This document shows positions 22,008 to 34,300 of a stretch of DNA of 64,000 nucleotides, one piece after another; position 1 is the first letter of the stretch, and each line of letters begins with the position of its first letter. The DNA comes from Eucalyptus grandis (lineage: Eukaryota; Streptophyta; Magnoliopsida; Myrtales; Myrtaceae): the NCBI RefSeq assembly GCF_016545825.1, contig NC_052622.1:43237263-43301262 (forward strand). Direction: 5' to 3'. Both the position numbers and the translations under genes were made by a program. The notes under the pieces were generated by a model, which searched no databases, was not told the DNA's origin, and saw only the letters and a list, made by a program, of their open reading frames with translations.

Positions 22008-23520
22008 TAATTTTACCTATGCGGGAGAAACTGACTCTTGTGATTGGTCTAAAGGAATGGGCAGTCAAAACTCTCAAGAGATTAGAAAAACTTTCGATGG
22101 CCGTGAATCTTTTTGCCACCATCCAATGGTGGAGAGTTTAAACTCAACGACTCACAAAATCGAAGTGTGTGCGGACGTAAATCTAAACAACCAATTGAAT
22201 ATATCAATATGTGAATCTGAACAAATAAATGAATATATTTAGGAGGTGAGTTTGAACGCGTATCTAAATAAATGACAAAAGTGGAACTATTATTGCATAC
22301 CAAGACCACATAGATCAACCAACCAATTTAAAAGTATTAAGTAGATTTAGCTAATTTAAGATGTAGAGTTTTCACTTATTTTGAAAGTGATGTCAGACTC
22401 GGAGCTTTAAATCACCTTTAAGCAAAATAAACAGAATCGAAAATCAACAAAGTTTAATTTTAAAATGACAAAAGTTGGTAGGAAGCAATGAAATTAAATG
22501 ATTTAGTTCTTTTAGACTCAAAAGATTGAGACATAAACTTTAATTAGTTCAAGTGTGGGATCTCTATTTTTATTTGTGGGTTTTTGAATACGAAAGCTTG
22601 AAGAAGTGAATGGGTGGTTGGAAGTTAATAAGTGAACCTCTACTTTTGAAAAGTGAAAGCTTGTCATGGTTTTCCTCATACGACCAAAGCAAGAAAATCT
22701 TTAAAGAGTTCTTGATAGTTATCAACAAAGAGTAATGTTTAATCAAGGTTAAAAGAAATTTTAAACTTTGGCTGACAGACAAGTGCTTTAATGAATGAGC
22801 TTCAAATGGTCCCTGTGACACTTGCTAGGATACATTTGGCCCAAAAGAATTAGTCACAAGAAGATATTTTGATGGAAATGAAGATGAGATCATTTTCTTC
22901 GGTCAATCATGTGCATGAATCACCAATGCATTAATGAACTAGATTTAAAATTGATGATATCATGCATGATGTCAAAGCTACCGAGTTCAATGTCTCAAGC
23001 CAAAACATGGGTTTAAAAATTTTGGTAGAGAAAAGAGAAAGGGTGTGCCAATTGAAGAGAAATGGAGATTGAGGAAATCGATATTCATTCTGAACATTGG
23101 TGAGTCTGAAAATATTTCGAGTCAACTAAAAATCATTAATAAAAGATATGAAAAATAAGGAAAATCTCAATTCAATAGATTTGAATCTTGAATACCAACA
23201 AATATGAATTCCAGAACATACAAGCCCTATTATATAAATAATATGGTGATGAGTTAAGTATCACTATTTTACACCACTAACTTATGCATCGGAATCTATC
23301 AACTTAATGGTGGTCCAGTTGTGGAAACTAATATTAAATATTATAATCAAATCATGGAATTTTTGGATGTCACAATTTGTGTCATGGTATTCAAGTTTAT
23401 GGTTTTTGGCGACACAAAAGAATTTTCCGGTATATATGTCACAATGAGTAAAATTTGAGATTTTTTTTTTATAATATTTGCCCTAAATGAAAGAATCATG
23501 AAATCTTTTGCAAAAAAAAA
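22008..23520. other. Non-coding spacer; no gene recognised
   Basis: AT-rich sequence with no convincing coding frame, no tRNA and no terminal repeats that I can pair. A poly(A) run lies at about 23513-23533. Confidence 0.4.
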
Positions 23521-23539
23521 AAAAAAAAAAAAAGGATTA

Positions 23540-24060
23540 GTATCATAAAAAAAAACCCTAAATTGGTATACGTGTGATAAATTTACCCAAAACTAATTTT
23601 TGAAGTTAAACTAATTTTTTTATCATAAAAAACTTCAAACCGATACATTTGTGACAAATTTATTCCAAATGACCACAAAAAATCTCAAACTAGTACACTT
23701 GTGACACATTTACCCCAAATTAATTTAGTCGATTGCCAATAATCCCAAACTTGTGCATTGTAGCAAATATACCTTTCATTAAATTGAATTAAATATCACA
23801 AAAATTATATAATTATGACAAACGGAGAATAAAATCTCAAATTTCTGGTATACCAATCAACTATCACATGTCATCTGACTTAATAATTTGACAGTAAAAT
23901 TTAACGGAAACTAATAAAATATAAATTTATCACAAGTGTATCAGTTTCGAGTAAATTTATCAAGGTGTACCAGTTTAGGATTTTTTGTGGTAAAAAAAAT
24001 AATTTAAGATAAATTTGTTATAGGTGTACTAATTTGGAGTTTTTTAGGATATTAGCCCAA
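23540..24060. repeat. Foldback-type repeat with sub-repeats in inverted arms
   Basis: The left arm (about 23545-23720) holds three or so diverged units of the form 'cacaaaaaatctcaaactag' + 'tacacttgtgacacattta'. The right arm (about 23930-24055) holds the same units on the opposite strand ('tttatcacaagtgtatcag', 'aggattttttgtggtaaaa'). The ends read (A/G)TATCATAAAAAA and, on the minus strand, ATATCCTAAAAAA. It is a non-autonomous inverted-repeat element; I saw no clear target duplication. Confidence 0.5.
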
Positions 24061-24520
24061 AAGAATATAGCAATAGAATTATTGAAAAAACTTTGGTGCA
24101 TCTTCTTTTCCTTTTTTTTTTCTTTTCTCCTTTTGGCCGCAGGTTGATGAAGTCATCGTTGATAAGTCGTAACGACAACCTAGCCTCACTCTAGACAATC
24201 GATACGTCCAAAATCTAAAATGATTGTTTGACTTAAGCCATGTGATTACCCTGCAAGTTACACAAATCTCGAACCAAACAAAACGACGGGCCAAAATGCA
24301 AATTTTTTAACCCGCGTGATTATTCACATTATATTACTATAAACACGGGAACCATGTGGATTTAATAATCTTGAGCTGTCTAGATCGACGAATTCGATTG
24401 ACCAAAGCGAGTACACCCCTCGTGTCGCTCAGGTTATGCATCTAATCGATGCTCAAAGAGATCGTTGGCCCTTGCAACGTGACTAAATCTTTTTCTTTTT
24501 TAATGAGTATCGAATTAAAA
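24055..24520. repeat. Inter-gene duplicated segment, copy 2
   Basis: Counterpart of 20730-21250, with the same order of words and moderate divergence. It begins exactly at the right end of the foldback repeat. Confidence 0.6.
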
Positions 24521-24529
24521 TAAAATGAG

Positions 24530-24970
24530 TTAATACTATAATATCCCAAATTTGTTTATCTTTGACAAATTTACTTTAAATTAATATATTTGTGATAAAT
24601 TTACATTTTGTTAATTTTCGTTAAATTTTACTATCAAATTACTGAGTTAGATGATAATAGTAATTTGAGATTTTGTTTTTCGTTTATCACAATTGTATCA
24701 ATTTTATAATTTTTTATGATATTAATTTCCATTTAACATATATCATATTTATCATAAATGTACCAGTTTGAGATATTTGGCAGTCAAAAATTAATTTGAA
24801 GTAAATTTATCATAAGTTTATTAGTTTAATGTTTTTTTATAGTCATTTGGGATAAATTTATCATAAGTATACATACTAGTTTCAGGTTGTATCATGATAA
24901 AAAAATTAATTTCGAATATACTTATTATAAATATATTAGCTTAAGATTTTTTACGATATTAATCTTACCA
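24530..24970. repeat. Second foldback-type AT-rich repeat
   Basis: Same construction as 23540-24060. Units such as 'tttgacaaatttactttaaa' in the left arm face 'taaatttatcataagt' units in the right arm. More degraded than its relative; target duplication not determined. Confidence 0.4.
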
Positions 24971-25120
24971 TCCAACTAATATGATGTAATATAATCTCTC
25001 GATGGAGCGTTTCCAGTGACTTTACCCGCGCGCGGGAGAAAACGTACTCATCATCGAACTAATATAATGCAATATAATCTCTCGTCGTTTCCGTCGTCTC
25101 GGTCTCAAGCACGCGACAAA

Positions 25121-25216
25121 GTGAAGCCGATAGCCAGACGAGGTGTTGCTGTCGCGGTGGGAACGCCAGAAGTAGAAATGATGAAGTGACCGAAGTGAAG
25201 CCGATAGCCAGACGAG
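25121..25216. repeat. Short tandem duplication in the YSL copy 2 leader
   Basis: The words 'gtgaagccgatagccagacg' occur at 25121 and again at about 25195, roughly 74 bp apart, with 'gggaacgccagaagtagaaa' between them. In copy 1 the corresponding stretch (13535-13600) appears once. It lies just upstream of the start codon and so may be in the 5' UTR. Confidence 0.6.
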
Positions 25217-25258
25217 TGATCCGACGCTCTGATCATCGTCGTCGAAGCCGGGCGGAGA

Positions 25259-28200
25259 ATGGGCCTCGGCAAGGACGAGTCGGAGACGGCGGAGAGAAGC
25301 GACCGCTCGTTGTCGGAGGACGAGAATCGGATGAATCCGGATGCGGAGGCGAAGGAGAAGAAGGGCGGGGGGAGCGGGAGCTCGGAGGACGAGAGCAACG
25401 GCCTGTCGGTGGAGAGGATCTTCGAGGGCCAGGAAGTGCCGTCGTGGAGGGGGCAGCTGACGTTCAGGGCGTTCGCGGTGAGCTTCGTGCTGAGCGTCAT
25501 GTTCGCCTTCATCGTCATGAAGCTGAACCTCACGGCGGGCATCATCCCGTCGCTGAACGTCTCGGCGGGGCTCCTCGGGTTCTTCTTCGTCAAGACGTGG
25601 ACCAAGGTCCTGGACAAGTCCGGGCTGCTCCGGGTCCCCTTCACGCGGCAGGAGAACACGGTGATCCAGACCTGCGTGGTGGCGTCCTCCGGCATCGCTT
25701 TCAGCGGTAAGTTGGCTCGTCTTTCACTCTTGGCTGCAATTTGAGATAGTGCGAACTGGAAGTGCTCCGTTTTAGCAGCTTTGTCCGCTGACATGCTCTC
25801 TGTCACTTTTTTCTTGGCTGTCGATTCGCGGAGATTTCAATTGCTACAATGATGATGCCCGTTTCTTTCTAACGGTTACGTTATATGGGTTGCACTGATG
25901 CACTCACTTGTAATTGAAATTAAGCGTACATGATATTCGCCCTGCATACTTTTTTGCTTCTTCTAAGCTGAATTGAGAAAGGAATCCTGGGTTTCTGATG
26001 GAATCGACACAACATAACCACGCGAATTTCCGATACTTCTTCTTTTCTTGAGCTGGCCCTACTTCATTGACTGTTGTTTGAGTGGAGAATCAATTAGGAT
26101 TCACATAAGGGTATAGAATTTTTCAAAAGTTTGATCTACGAGTCAGCAGTCAAGATTCCCTCAAGTCGTGGCTATCGTTTTATCTAGGTTAGGGTTCATC
26201 ACGAATGGTACTCTAGCTGAACCGCTGCTTACTTGCAGCTCAGCATGCATATCAAGTTCAACTATAGACTCTGATTTTTTGAGCCAGAAAATTTGGAAGA
26301 ACTCATAATAAGATGGCAAAACAAGAATTTCAAATGCTCATCCACCAACTTTTTTTCTTTGTCATAATGCGGGAACTTCCATCTATCGGGCGCGCCATTA
26401 TTTCATTGAGGGGAAATTTGAGGAGGTGTAACTGCTCTGGGAACGCCAATGTTTCAAGTCAAAAGGAAGGATCAGCTCTCTCTTGACCATGCCAAATCAA
26501 TCTCTATCCACATCGGGTTTTATCTTTGTCCATCTCTTTCCTTGGATGATATAGACGCATTAACTGATTTCAACATGAAGAGGCTGGATTTTTTGTTTGA
26601 TTTCTTTTTTATCTCTTCTCTAGCTAGAGAAAGAAAAGGAAACTGATTGATAAAATGACAACAGAACCAGCAGATCATTTATATGAGGTTTCGTCTGATG
26701 ATGCTTATATTTTTGATTTGCTGTTTTCTGTGATCTCTCTATTTCAAAGTAAATTGCATAAAACAAACTTTTATTGCGAGAAAGTAATGTTAAGAGATGT
26801 GAACTTGCATAGTCTTTTTGGATGAATAGCTAGAGCTATTTACTGGAAAATCGTGGTTTGCTCTGTTATTTTGCATGAATAGGAGGTTTCGGGAGTTATC
26901 TCTTTGCAATGAGTAAGCGAGTTGCTGATCAATCGAAGGATCCCCAAAGGGCTCAAGTTTTCAAAGACCCATCGCTGTCGTGGATGATTGGTTTTCTATT
27001 TGTCGTCAGTTTCCTCGGCCTCTTTGCTGTGGTGCCGCTCCGAAAGGTACTCTTTGCATGTTGCATGTTTTCATTTGTAGCACTTGCCCTTGAAAATGTC
27101 ATTAAAATTGTAGCAATTGCCAATTAATCTCCATTATACACTTCACTCTTGCTTGCACTTCTCTGGTTTCAGATTATGATCATTGACTTCAAATTAACGT
27201 ATCCTAGTGGCACGGCAACTGCTCATCTGATAAATAGTTTCCACACACCTGAAGGGGCCAAGCTAGCTAAGTAAGACAAGCCAGAAAGCCTTCTCATTAG
27301 TGTGTCGATATGTCAGCTCTCATTGGCTTTAATTTTTCTCCTGAAGGAAACAAGTGAAAGCATTGGGAAAGTTCTTCTCCTTCAGCTTCTTGTGGGGCTT
27401 TTTCCAATGGTTCTACACAGCTGGAGATGGTTGTGGTTTTACAGAGTTCCCCACTTTGGGGCTTAAGGCTTTGCAATACAGGTGTATAAGCTTAACAAAC
27501 TCCCACTTTACAGTCTACGGCTACTTTGTGCTGTAAGCTGGCCTTTACTTTGATGTCATGCACTCTAATATGCAAAACTATTAGCTGACTCTCATACCAT
27601 GGATAACGTGAAGGTTTTACTTTGATTTCTCCGCAACATATGTTGGAGTTGGGATGATTTGCCCATACATCATAAATGTCTCAGTGCTACTGGGAGGAAT
27701 TCTATCCTGGGGTTTAATGTGGCCTCTAATAGAAACCAGAGAGGGACATTGGTATCCAGCAGATGAAGGCCCAACCAGCATGCGTGGAATTCAAGGTTAT
27801 AAGGCAAGTCAAGATATACGTGCAAACGTGAAGTTTGTTTATGTCTTTTGTTTATGCGTTAATCTTACAATACCAATTTGTCAGGTTTTCATTTCCATTG
27901 CCATTATATTGGGTGATGGGCTCTACAACTTCTTCAAGGTGCTTGGCCGAACGCTCTCTGGTTTGTACCGTCAACTCCAAGACAGAGAAATGAGCCATGT
28001 CCTCCCCATTGCGAATGGTTCCTCTCCTAAGAACCCTCAAGTGTCTTATGATGACCGACGACGGACACAGCTTTTCCTAAAGGATCAAATCCCGACATGG
28101 TTTGCAATTACAGGGTATGTCACAATAGCAGCCATATCCACAGCTTCTCTTCCGCACATGTTCCCCCAACTCAAATGGTTTTACATTTTAGTCATTTATC

Positions 28201-28991
28201 TCTTCGCTCCAACCTTGGGCTTCTGCAATGCCTATGGGTGTGGGCTCACCGACTGGTCTCTTGCCTCTACCTATGGGACGCTTGCCATCTTCATGATTGG
28301 GGCATGGGCCGGTGCCTCACATGGTGGAATTCTTGCTGGTTTAGCTGCCTGTGGAGTCATGATGAATATTGTGTCTACAGCCTCAGACCTAACTCAGGAC
28401 TTCAAGACAGGCTATCTGACCCTGGCTTCACCACGGTCCATGTTTGTGAGTCAGGTGATTGGTACTGCCATGGGCTGCGTTATCTCTCCGTGCGTCTTTT
28501 GGCTTTTCTACAAGGCATTTAAGGATCTTGGACTCCCAGGAAGTGCATATCCTGTCCCCTATGGAATTGTTTTTCGGAGCATGGCCGAACTTGGTGTGGA
28601 AGGCATCTCTTCCTTGCCCAAACACTGCCTCACACTCTGCTATGGTTTTTTCGCAGCTGCCATGATCATAAATGGGTTCAGGGACTTAGTCGGTAAGAAG
28701 TGGGCCCGTTTCATCCCTCTTCCGATGGCTATGGCAATACCCTTCTACATAGGGCCATACTTTGCCATCAATATGTGCGTCGGTAGCTTAATTCTGTTCA
28801 TCTGGGAGAAAATCAACAAAACTAAGGCCGACGCATTTGGGCCAGCAGTAGCTTCAGGTCTGATTTGTGGGGATGGCATATGGACATTGCCTAGCTCAAT
28901 ACTCGCTTTGGCAGGGGTTAATCCACCAATTTGCATGAAGTTCCTATCAAGAGCCACGAACAAGAGAGTCGATGGCTTCCTGGGATCTTAG
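25259..28991 (+). CDS. YSL7: Yellow Stripe-Like metal-nicotianamine transporter (YSL7-like), intact copy 2
   Basis: OPT-family YSL protein that imports metal-nicotianamine complexes (Fe, Cu, Zn) or related peptide-like substrates through a membrane. Exons: 25259-25706, 26883-27046, 27173-27270, 27347-27481, 27614-27803, 27885-28991, giving 713 residues, the normal length for the family. An acidic, Glu/Ser-rich cytosolic N-terminus (residues 1-55) precedes many hydrophobic segments. Family signatures include 'SVERIF', '[20 protein letters not shown]' in exon 1, '[20 protein letters not shown]' in exon 3, '[10 protein letters not shown]' and '[20 protein letters not shown]' near the C-terminus. 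All introns are GT-AG except intron 5 (27804-27884), which has a GC donor in AAG|GCAAGT. ATG at 25259 opens the frame and the acidic leader follows directly. The overall pattern fits the YSL5/7/8 branch, but the exact orthologue is my judgement. It is the intact partner of the damaged copy at 13709-17939. Confidence 0.93.
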
Positions 28992-29511
28992 TCCTGCAGT
29001 TCAGACTCACGAAGACGGTGTGAAATCTCAAGCACGTCGCAAGTCTTTAGATGGACGTCATGATCTGCTCTTCCTCTTTTTCTTGCAATCTCCCATAATC
29101 CCAGTGAAACAGTCGTAGCAGCTAGCTGCTGCCAAATTACTCTGTTTGTAACCCGACCGGGTGGGGGAAAAAAGTGTCCTTTGGTAATTGATTGTATATG
29201 GAATTGTCTTTGGTGCTTCTCTTCATGCCTTATAGAATTCACATTTCTGGCAGTAGCCAATTCTAATTTACACGCATTACCATTGACGATATGAAACCCT
29301 AGGGAAGATTGAACAGCTAGCCCCATTTCCCTCTTCTTTTCTTGGAATGGATGAATACAGTGTCCCCAGACAGTCGGTAGGAAATATAAGGGGAGTTTGT
29401 GTCTGCCAACGGTCCAAATTCTAGTTTTTAGTCTTCAATATGGGAAACAAAATAACCGCGGTTGCTATAAACTAAATTAAACAAATTATTTAGGTGCAAT
29501 TAAGGATGATG

Positions 29512-31100
29512 TTCCAAACCGGCATGATGATGAAACGGATGTGCGCAAGAACAAAAGCACCTCTTCTAGGGTCACAATTCTTAATTCACGATTCTCTTAA
29601 TTGTGCTTGGAATGACGTTGACACAAAAGGTCAAAGTTATAAAGTTATATTATACATCCATGAAACATGGACACTATACAATTATAATTTATAAAATTCT
29701 AAACGAACGTGTCGTACAAGAAATATAATGATGAGAAAGAATATCGTCCAACAGAGATTGATAATTAATAAACTAATAAAATACTAAAAATGGATTAATT
29801 CTAAAATTTATCTAAGAGATCAAAATAGAATTGAGAATAAATTAAAACTAAAAATCTTAAAAAGCAAAATTCGGAATCTAAATGTACTAATTCAATCAGA
29901 TAAATATACTCGAGCATCCGATTTCATCATGACTACTAGATATAAATTTTAGATCGTTACGCGTACAAGAACAATATTAAACATATGATAGCGAAATATC
30001 ATATCTCTAGGTATAGCAAACCTATTTAGTTTATTAATCCACTATGTGTAATAAGAATCTAGCCCATGAATATTAAATCGCCGCTGCGAACGAGGGTGTT
30101 ATAAACATTTAATTCGTGAGGGTGGCCGCAAAGGTACGGGCCCAAAGCGGACAATATCTTGTCCTTAGGGTTACATTGGAACCTTAACAACAAAAATTAG
30201 AATGGAGACGCGCATCTTGAATAAAAGAATTGAGGACTTCAAAATACTTAAAAAAAAAAAAAAAACTCTAGAATAATGAAAAACAATCTAAAAATGAAAA
30301 CCTAATCGTTTTCCAAGCTCTCAATGTTCTCCTAATTATAGGATACATCCAAGACCCATATCCTTAAACAATGGCTTATCTTTTGCATAACATTGAAAAC
30401 TAAATCAAATAATTTTTTTTATTTGATATTCATCTTCCAATGCTTGTAGATAAAATTAGGAAATAAAATAAAGTAATTCCTAATTTGATAGCCACGTTCC
30501 AACGCTTTCTAATTTGAATTTATGATTTTTGCTATTCTATTCGTTCTTCTTCTTTTTTCATATCTCATTATGCTACATAAATAAGGAAAATTTGAACAAT
30601 TAGAAAGACATCTAAATATTTTCTTATAGATATTACATTATTTGTTGTCCAAAATAAGTAAAATAACTCTATTTTTATAGAGTTATCAATATTCTATTAG
30701 ATCACATATCAATTAAGTACTCCGATCCAAACATATGTAGCATCGGTCATACATTGTCCATTTGACTAAAGAAAAAAAACTCCATATCCCTACAATGAAG
30801 TTTAATATTTTTCTCTTTTCATTTTGATCATAACTCCACTCCCTCAATTCATGCTCCATTTACATTGTAAGCCTCTATTTTCTTTTTCTTTTTCCTACCT
30901 TATGGCAGGATTTGGACTGGCAGATAAAGGATAAACTCAAGAAGTACAAAAGAGAGAGAATAAACCCTAGAACAAAAGAATCGTTTACATTGGCCGTGGG
31001 ATAATTAACTAAAGAACAGGTCATCTTGAACTGGACGAGGAAAAACAACGAGTGACGTCGGATCATCCGAGTATCGACACTCTCATTCGCATCCCCACGT
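29512..31100. other. Non-coding; possible retrotransposon relic around 30090-30180
   Basis: AT-rich and free of long frames. The phrase 'gggcccaaagcggacaat' followed by 'atcttgt' (about 30138-30163) resembles a motif I associate with LTR regions of some plant retrotransposons, so a decayed LTR fragment is possible. No primer-binding site, polypurine tract or paired LTR could be found. Confidence 0.3.
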
Positions 31101-31326
31101 TTCACTTCACTTTTGGATCTCCTCGCGAGCAAAGACCTGCCCCCTCCTCGCGGTTGACTCTGCTAGCAAAGCAGTAGGGTTCTCTCCCCGGCCTTCCCAT
31201 AAACCTCCCCAGCGGAAACAGCCCAGCTTTCTTGAATTTCGCCGCAGAAAAATCCGATCTTGATCTCGATCTTGATGAAGGATTAATCCCATCTCCGCTC
31301 CCCGTTTCTCCCTCCCGTCTCTCACC

Positions 31327-34300
31327 ATGGTCGGCAAATCCGAACCCATCAACGGCACTGCGAAATCGCAGCCGCCACCATCCCCACTGAGCCCCAAATC
31401 CCCAGATCTGCTGTCGGGCTACTTCTCCTTCAAGTCCCTCAAGCTGAAGACCAAGCAGCAGGAGCTCCTGATCCGGGTCTCGATCCTATGCCTCGTCTAC
31501 GTCCTCGCCTTCGTCACCCGCTTGTTCAGCGTCCTCCGCTACGAGTCCATGATCCACGAGTTCGACCCTTACTTCAACTACCGGACCACCCTGTTCTTGA
31601 CCGAGAAGGGCTTCTACGAGTTCTGGAACTGGTTCGACAGCGAGAGCTGGTACCCGCTCGGCCGCATTATCGGCGGCACGCTCTACCCGGGCCTCATGGT
31701 CACCGCCGCTTTGCTGTATTGGGGCCTGAGGTTCCTCAGGTTCGCCGTCCACATTCGCGAGGTCTGCGTCCTGACCGCGCCCTTCTTCGCGTCGAACACG
31801 ACCATCCTTGCTTACTTCTTCGGGAAGGAGATTTGGGACACTGGGCGGGGCTCGTCGCCGCGGCGCTGATCGCGATTTGCCCCGGGTACATATCGAGGTC
31901 CGTCGCCGGGTCGTACGATAACGAGGGCGTGGCGATCTTCGCGCTGCTCCTGACGTTTTACCTCTTTGTGAAGGCGGTGAACACGGGTTCGCTGTCGTGG
32001 GGTTTGGCGTCGGCTTTCGGCTACTTCTATATGGTTTCCGCGTGGGGTGGTTATGTGTTTATCATCAATCTGATCCCTCTTTATGTGTTGGTTTTGTTGA
32101 TAACTGGCCGGTACTCGATGAGACTTTATGTGGCGTATAACTGTATGTATATTCTGGGGATGCTGCTCGCTATGCAAATTCGTTTTGTCGGGTTTCAGCA
32201 TGTGCAGTCGGGGGAGCATATGGCGGCCATGGGCGTGTTCTTCTTGATGCAGGTTCCTTCTTCTGTCAAATGTTCCCTTTGGTTTGTTTTTTAGCTTATA
32301 CTTGTTTTTCGTAGTTGTTTAAGATCCCAATATTGAAGTAGCAATCAATGTACTTGATTTTATTAATGTCGCTTACCAAAAAATATCACTAGTGTCTTCA
32401 TTTTAGGTCTTCATTTTAGTTGGGAATAAAGTCCTAGAGTTATTGTTTCATATTTAAAAATTAAAATGACCGTCTTTAGAAAGACGATATATGGAATCGT
32501 AAAACAAGCGTATATTTTATGCCTTTAACTCTACATAGAGCTGCAATTGTGCGTTTTTCTTTCTACTTCCCCCTTTCCCCTGCTTCTCGTCATCTAAAAA
32601 GGGAAAGTTTTCACTATAACATCAATCTAGAGTCGTCGTAGAAGAAAGTCTGTTTTTCATTCATATTAGTCAGGTCTTACTAGAAATCTTTTATTGAACT
32701 GAATTATCTGTGCAGGTGTTCTACCTCTTGGATTGGTTGAAGCACCTTCTAAGTGACACCAAGTTGTTTCAAGCCTTTCTGAGGATGACTGTGACCTCTG
32801 CTGTTGGTGTGGGTGCCGTGGCTCTGGGAGTCGGCACAGCATCTGGATATATCTCTCCATGGACTGGCCGTTTTTACTCTCTGCTTGATCCAACGTATGC
32901 GAAGGACCACATACCTATTATAGCCTCTGTCTCCGAGCACCAGCCTACAGCGTGGTCTTCTTTCATGTTTGACTTTCAGATTCTTCTCTTCCTCTTCCCA
33001 GCAGGTCTCTATTTCTGTTTCAAGAGGTTGTCGGATGCCACCATATTCATAGTTATGTATGGCCTTACGAGCATGTATTTTGCTGGTGTTATGGTTCGTT
33101 TGATTCTCGTCGCTACACCTGCTGTGTGCCTCATAAGTGCAATTGCGGTGTCGGCCACCATAAAGAATTTGACATTGTTGTTAAGAGCAAAGACAAAGGC
33201 TCCCCAAAGTGCTTCTGGCAAAGGTGGAAGTAGCGGCAAGGCTGCTTCTAAGGTGACAAATCCTTTAGGCTATTCTTTCGCCTTTTCTAATTGGTCAAAT
33301 GCCTAACTATTTCTTCAGGAACTCCTGACTAATTGGCAGCAGGAAATTTTTTTTGACCTAGTAACTAATTTGTGAGCAGTTCATTCCAAATGCATGTGTA
33401 GGTGAACAACAGAAGTCATGATGAAAGTTGCTTAGTTCTCTGAATGGGCTAGCAACTGCAATGGAGAATCATGCTAGCTTCGTTTTATTAGATTTTGCTG
33501 TTTTAGGCATTAGGGAGAGGTAGTTAGGGGCATTGGGCGAATGAGAGCCGAAATTTTCTTTTTTTTCTTTTTGGGTTTGCAGTGCTGGGTTTCTTGGTTA
33601 TTTCTTTTGATGACCTTTGTGATTTATTTTTCCTTTTCCAAAGCAGGGCTCACTTGATCAATCCCAGCCTTTCCAGAAAAATGGTGCTACTGCGCTGCTT
33701 TTTGGCGCTTTCTATTTGCTGAGCAAGTACGTTACCCACTGTACTTGGGTTACATCCGAGGCATACTCATCCCCTTCAATCGTGTTGGCCGCAAGGGGTG
33801 CACATGGCAACCGCGTCATCTTTGATGACTATCGTGAGGCATACTTTTGGCTTCGTCAGAATACACCTCCTGATGCTAAGGTGATGTCATGGTGGGATTA
33901 TGGATATCAGATCACTGCAATGGGAAATAGAACTGTTATTGTCGACAATAACACCTGGAACAATACACATATTGCTACCGTTGGACGTGCAATGTCATCT
34001 TATGAGGATGAGGCATATGAGATAATGAGGTCACTCGATGTGGACTATGTTCTAGTCGTGTTTGGTGGTGTTACTGGTTATTCTTCAGATGATATAAACA
34101 AGTAAGCCTTAGCATCATGTCATCTTATTCGAACTATTGATGTAACTAATTGTGGAAATTGTCCATAAACCTGAAAATTTCTGTCTGATCTAAATTTTCA
34201 TATTTAATAAGATCACTTGTAAATAAATGTTTACACTGAACAACCTGACCCTTAGTAGATTTTGCTACAAAACGTTTCTGCTGTTAAAACGGTAGCATAC

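Noticed and set aside
25105..25806. Minus-strand frame of 233 codons opposite YSL exon 1
   Set aside because: Antisense of GC-rich coding sequence; a similar shadow exists opposite copy 1, as expected from the duplication, and no independent features support it.
31843..31860. A micro-intron explaining the STT3B frame change
   Set aside because: No GT-AG or GC-AG pair fits, and adding one base restores the conserved residues exactly.
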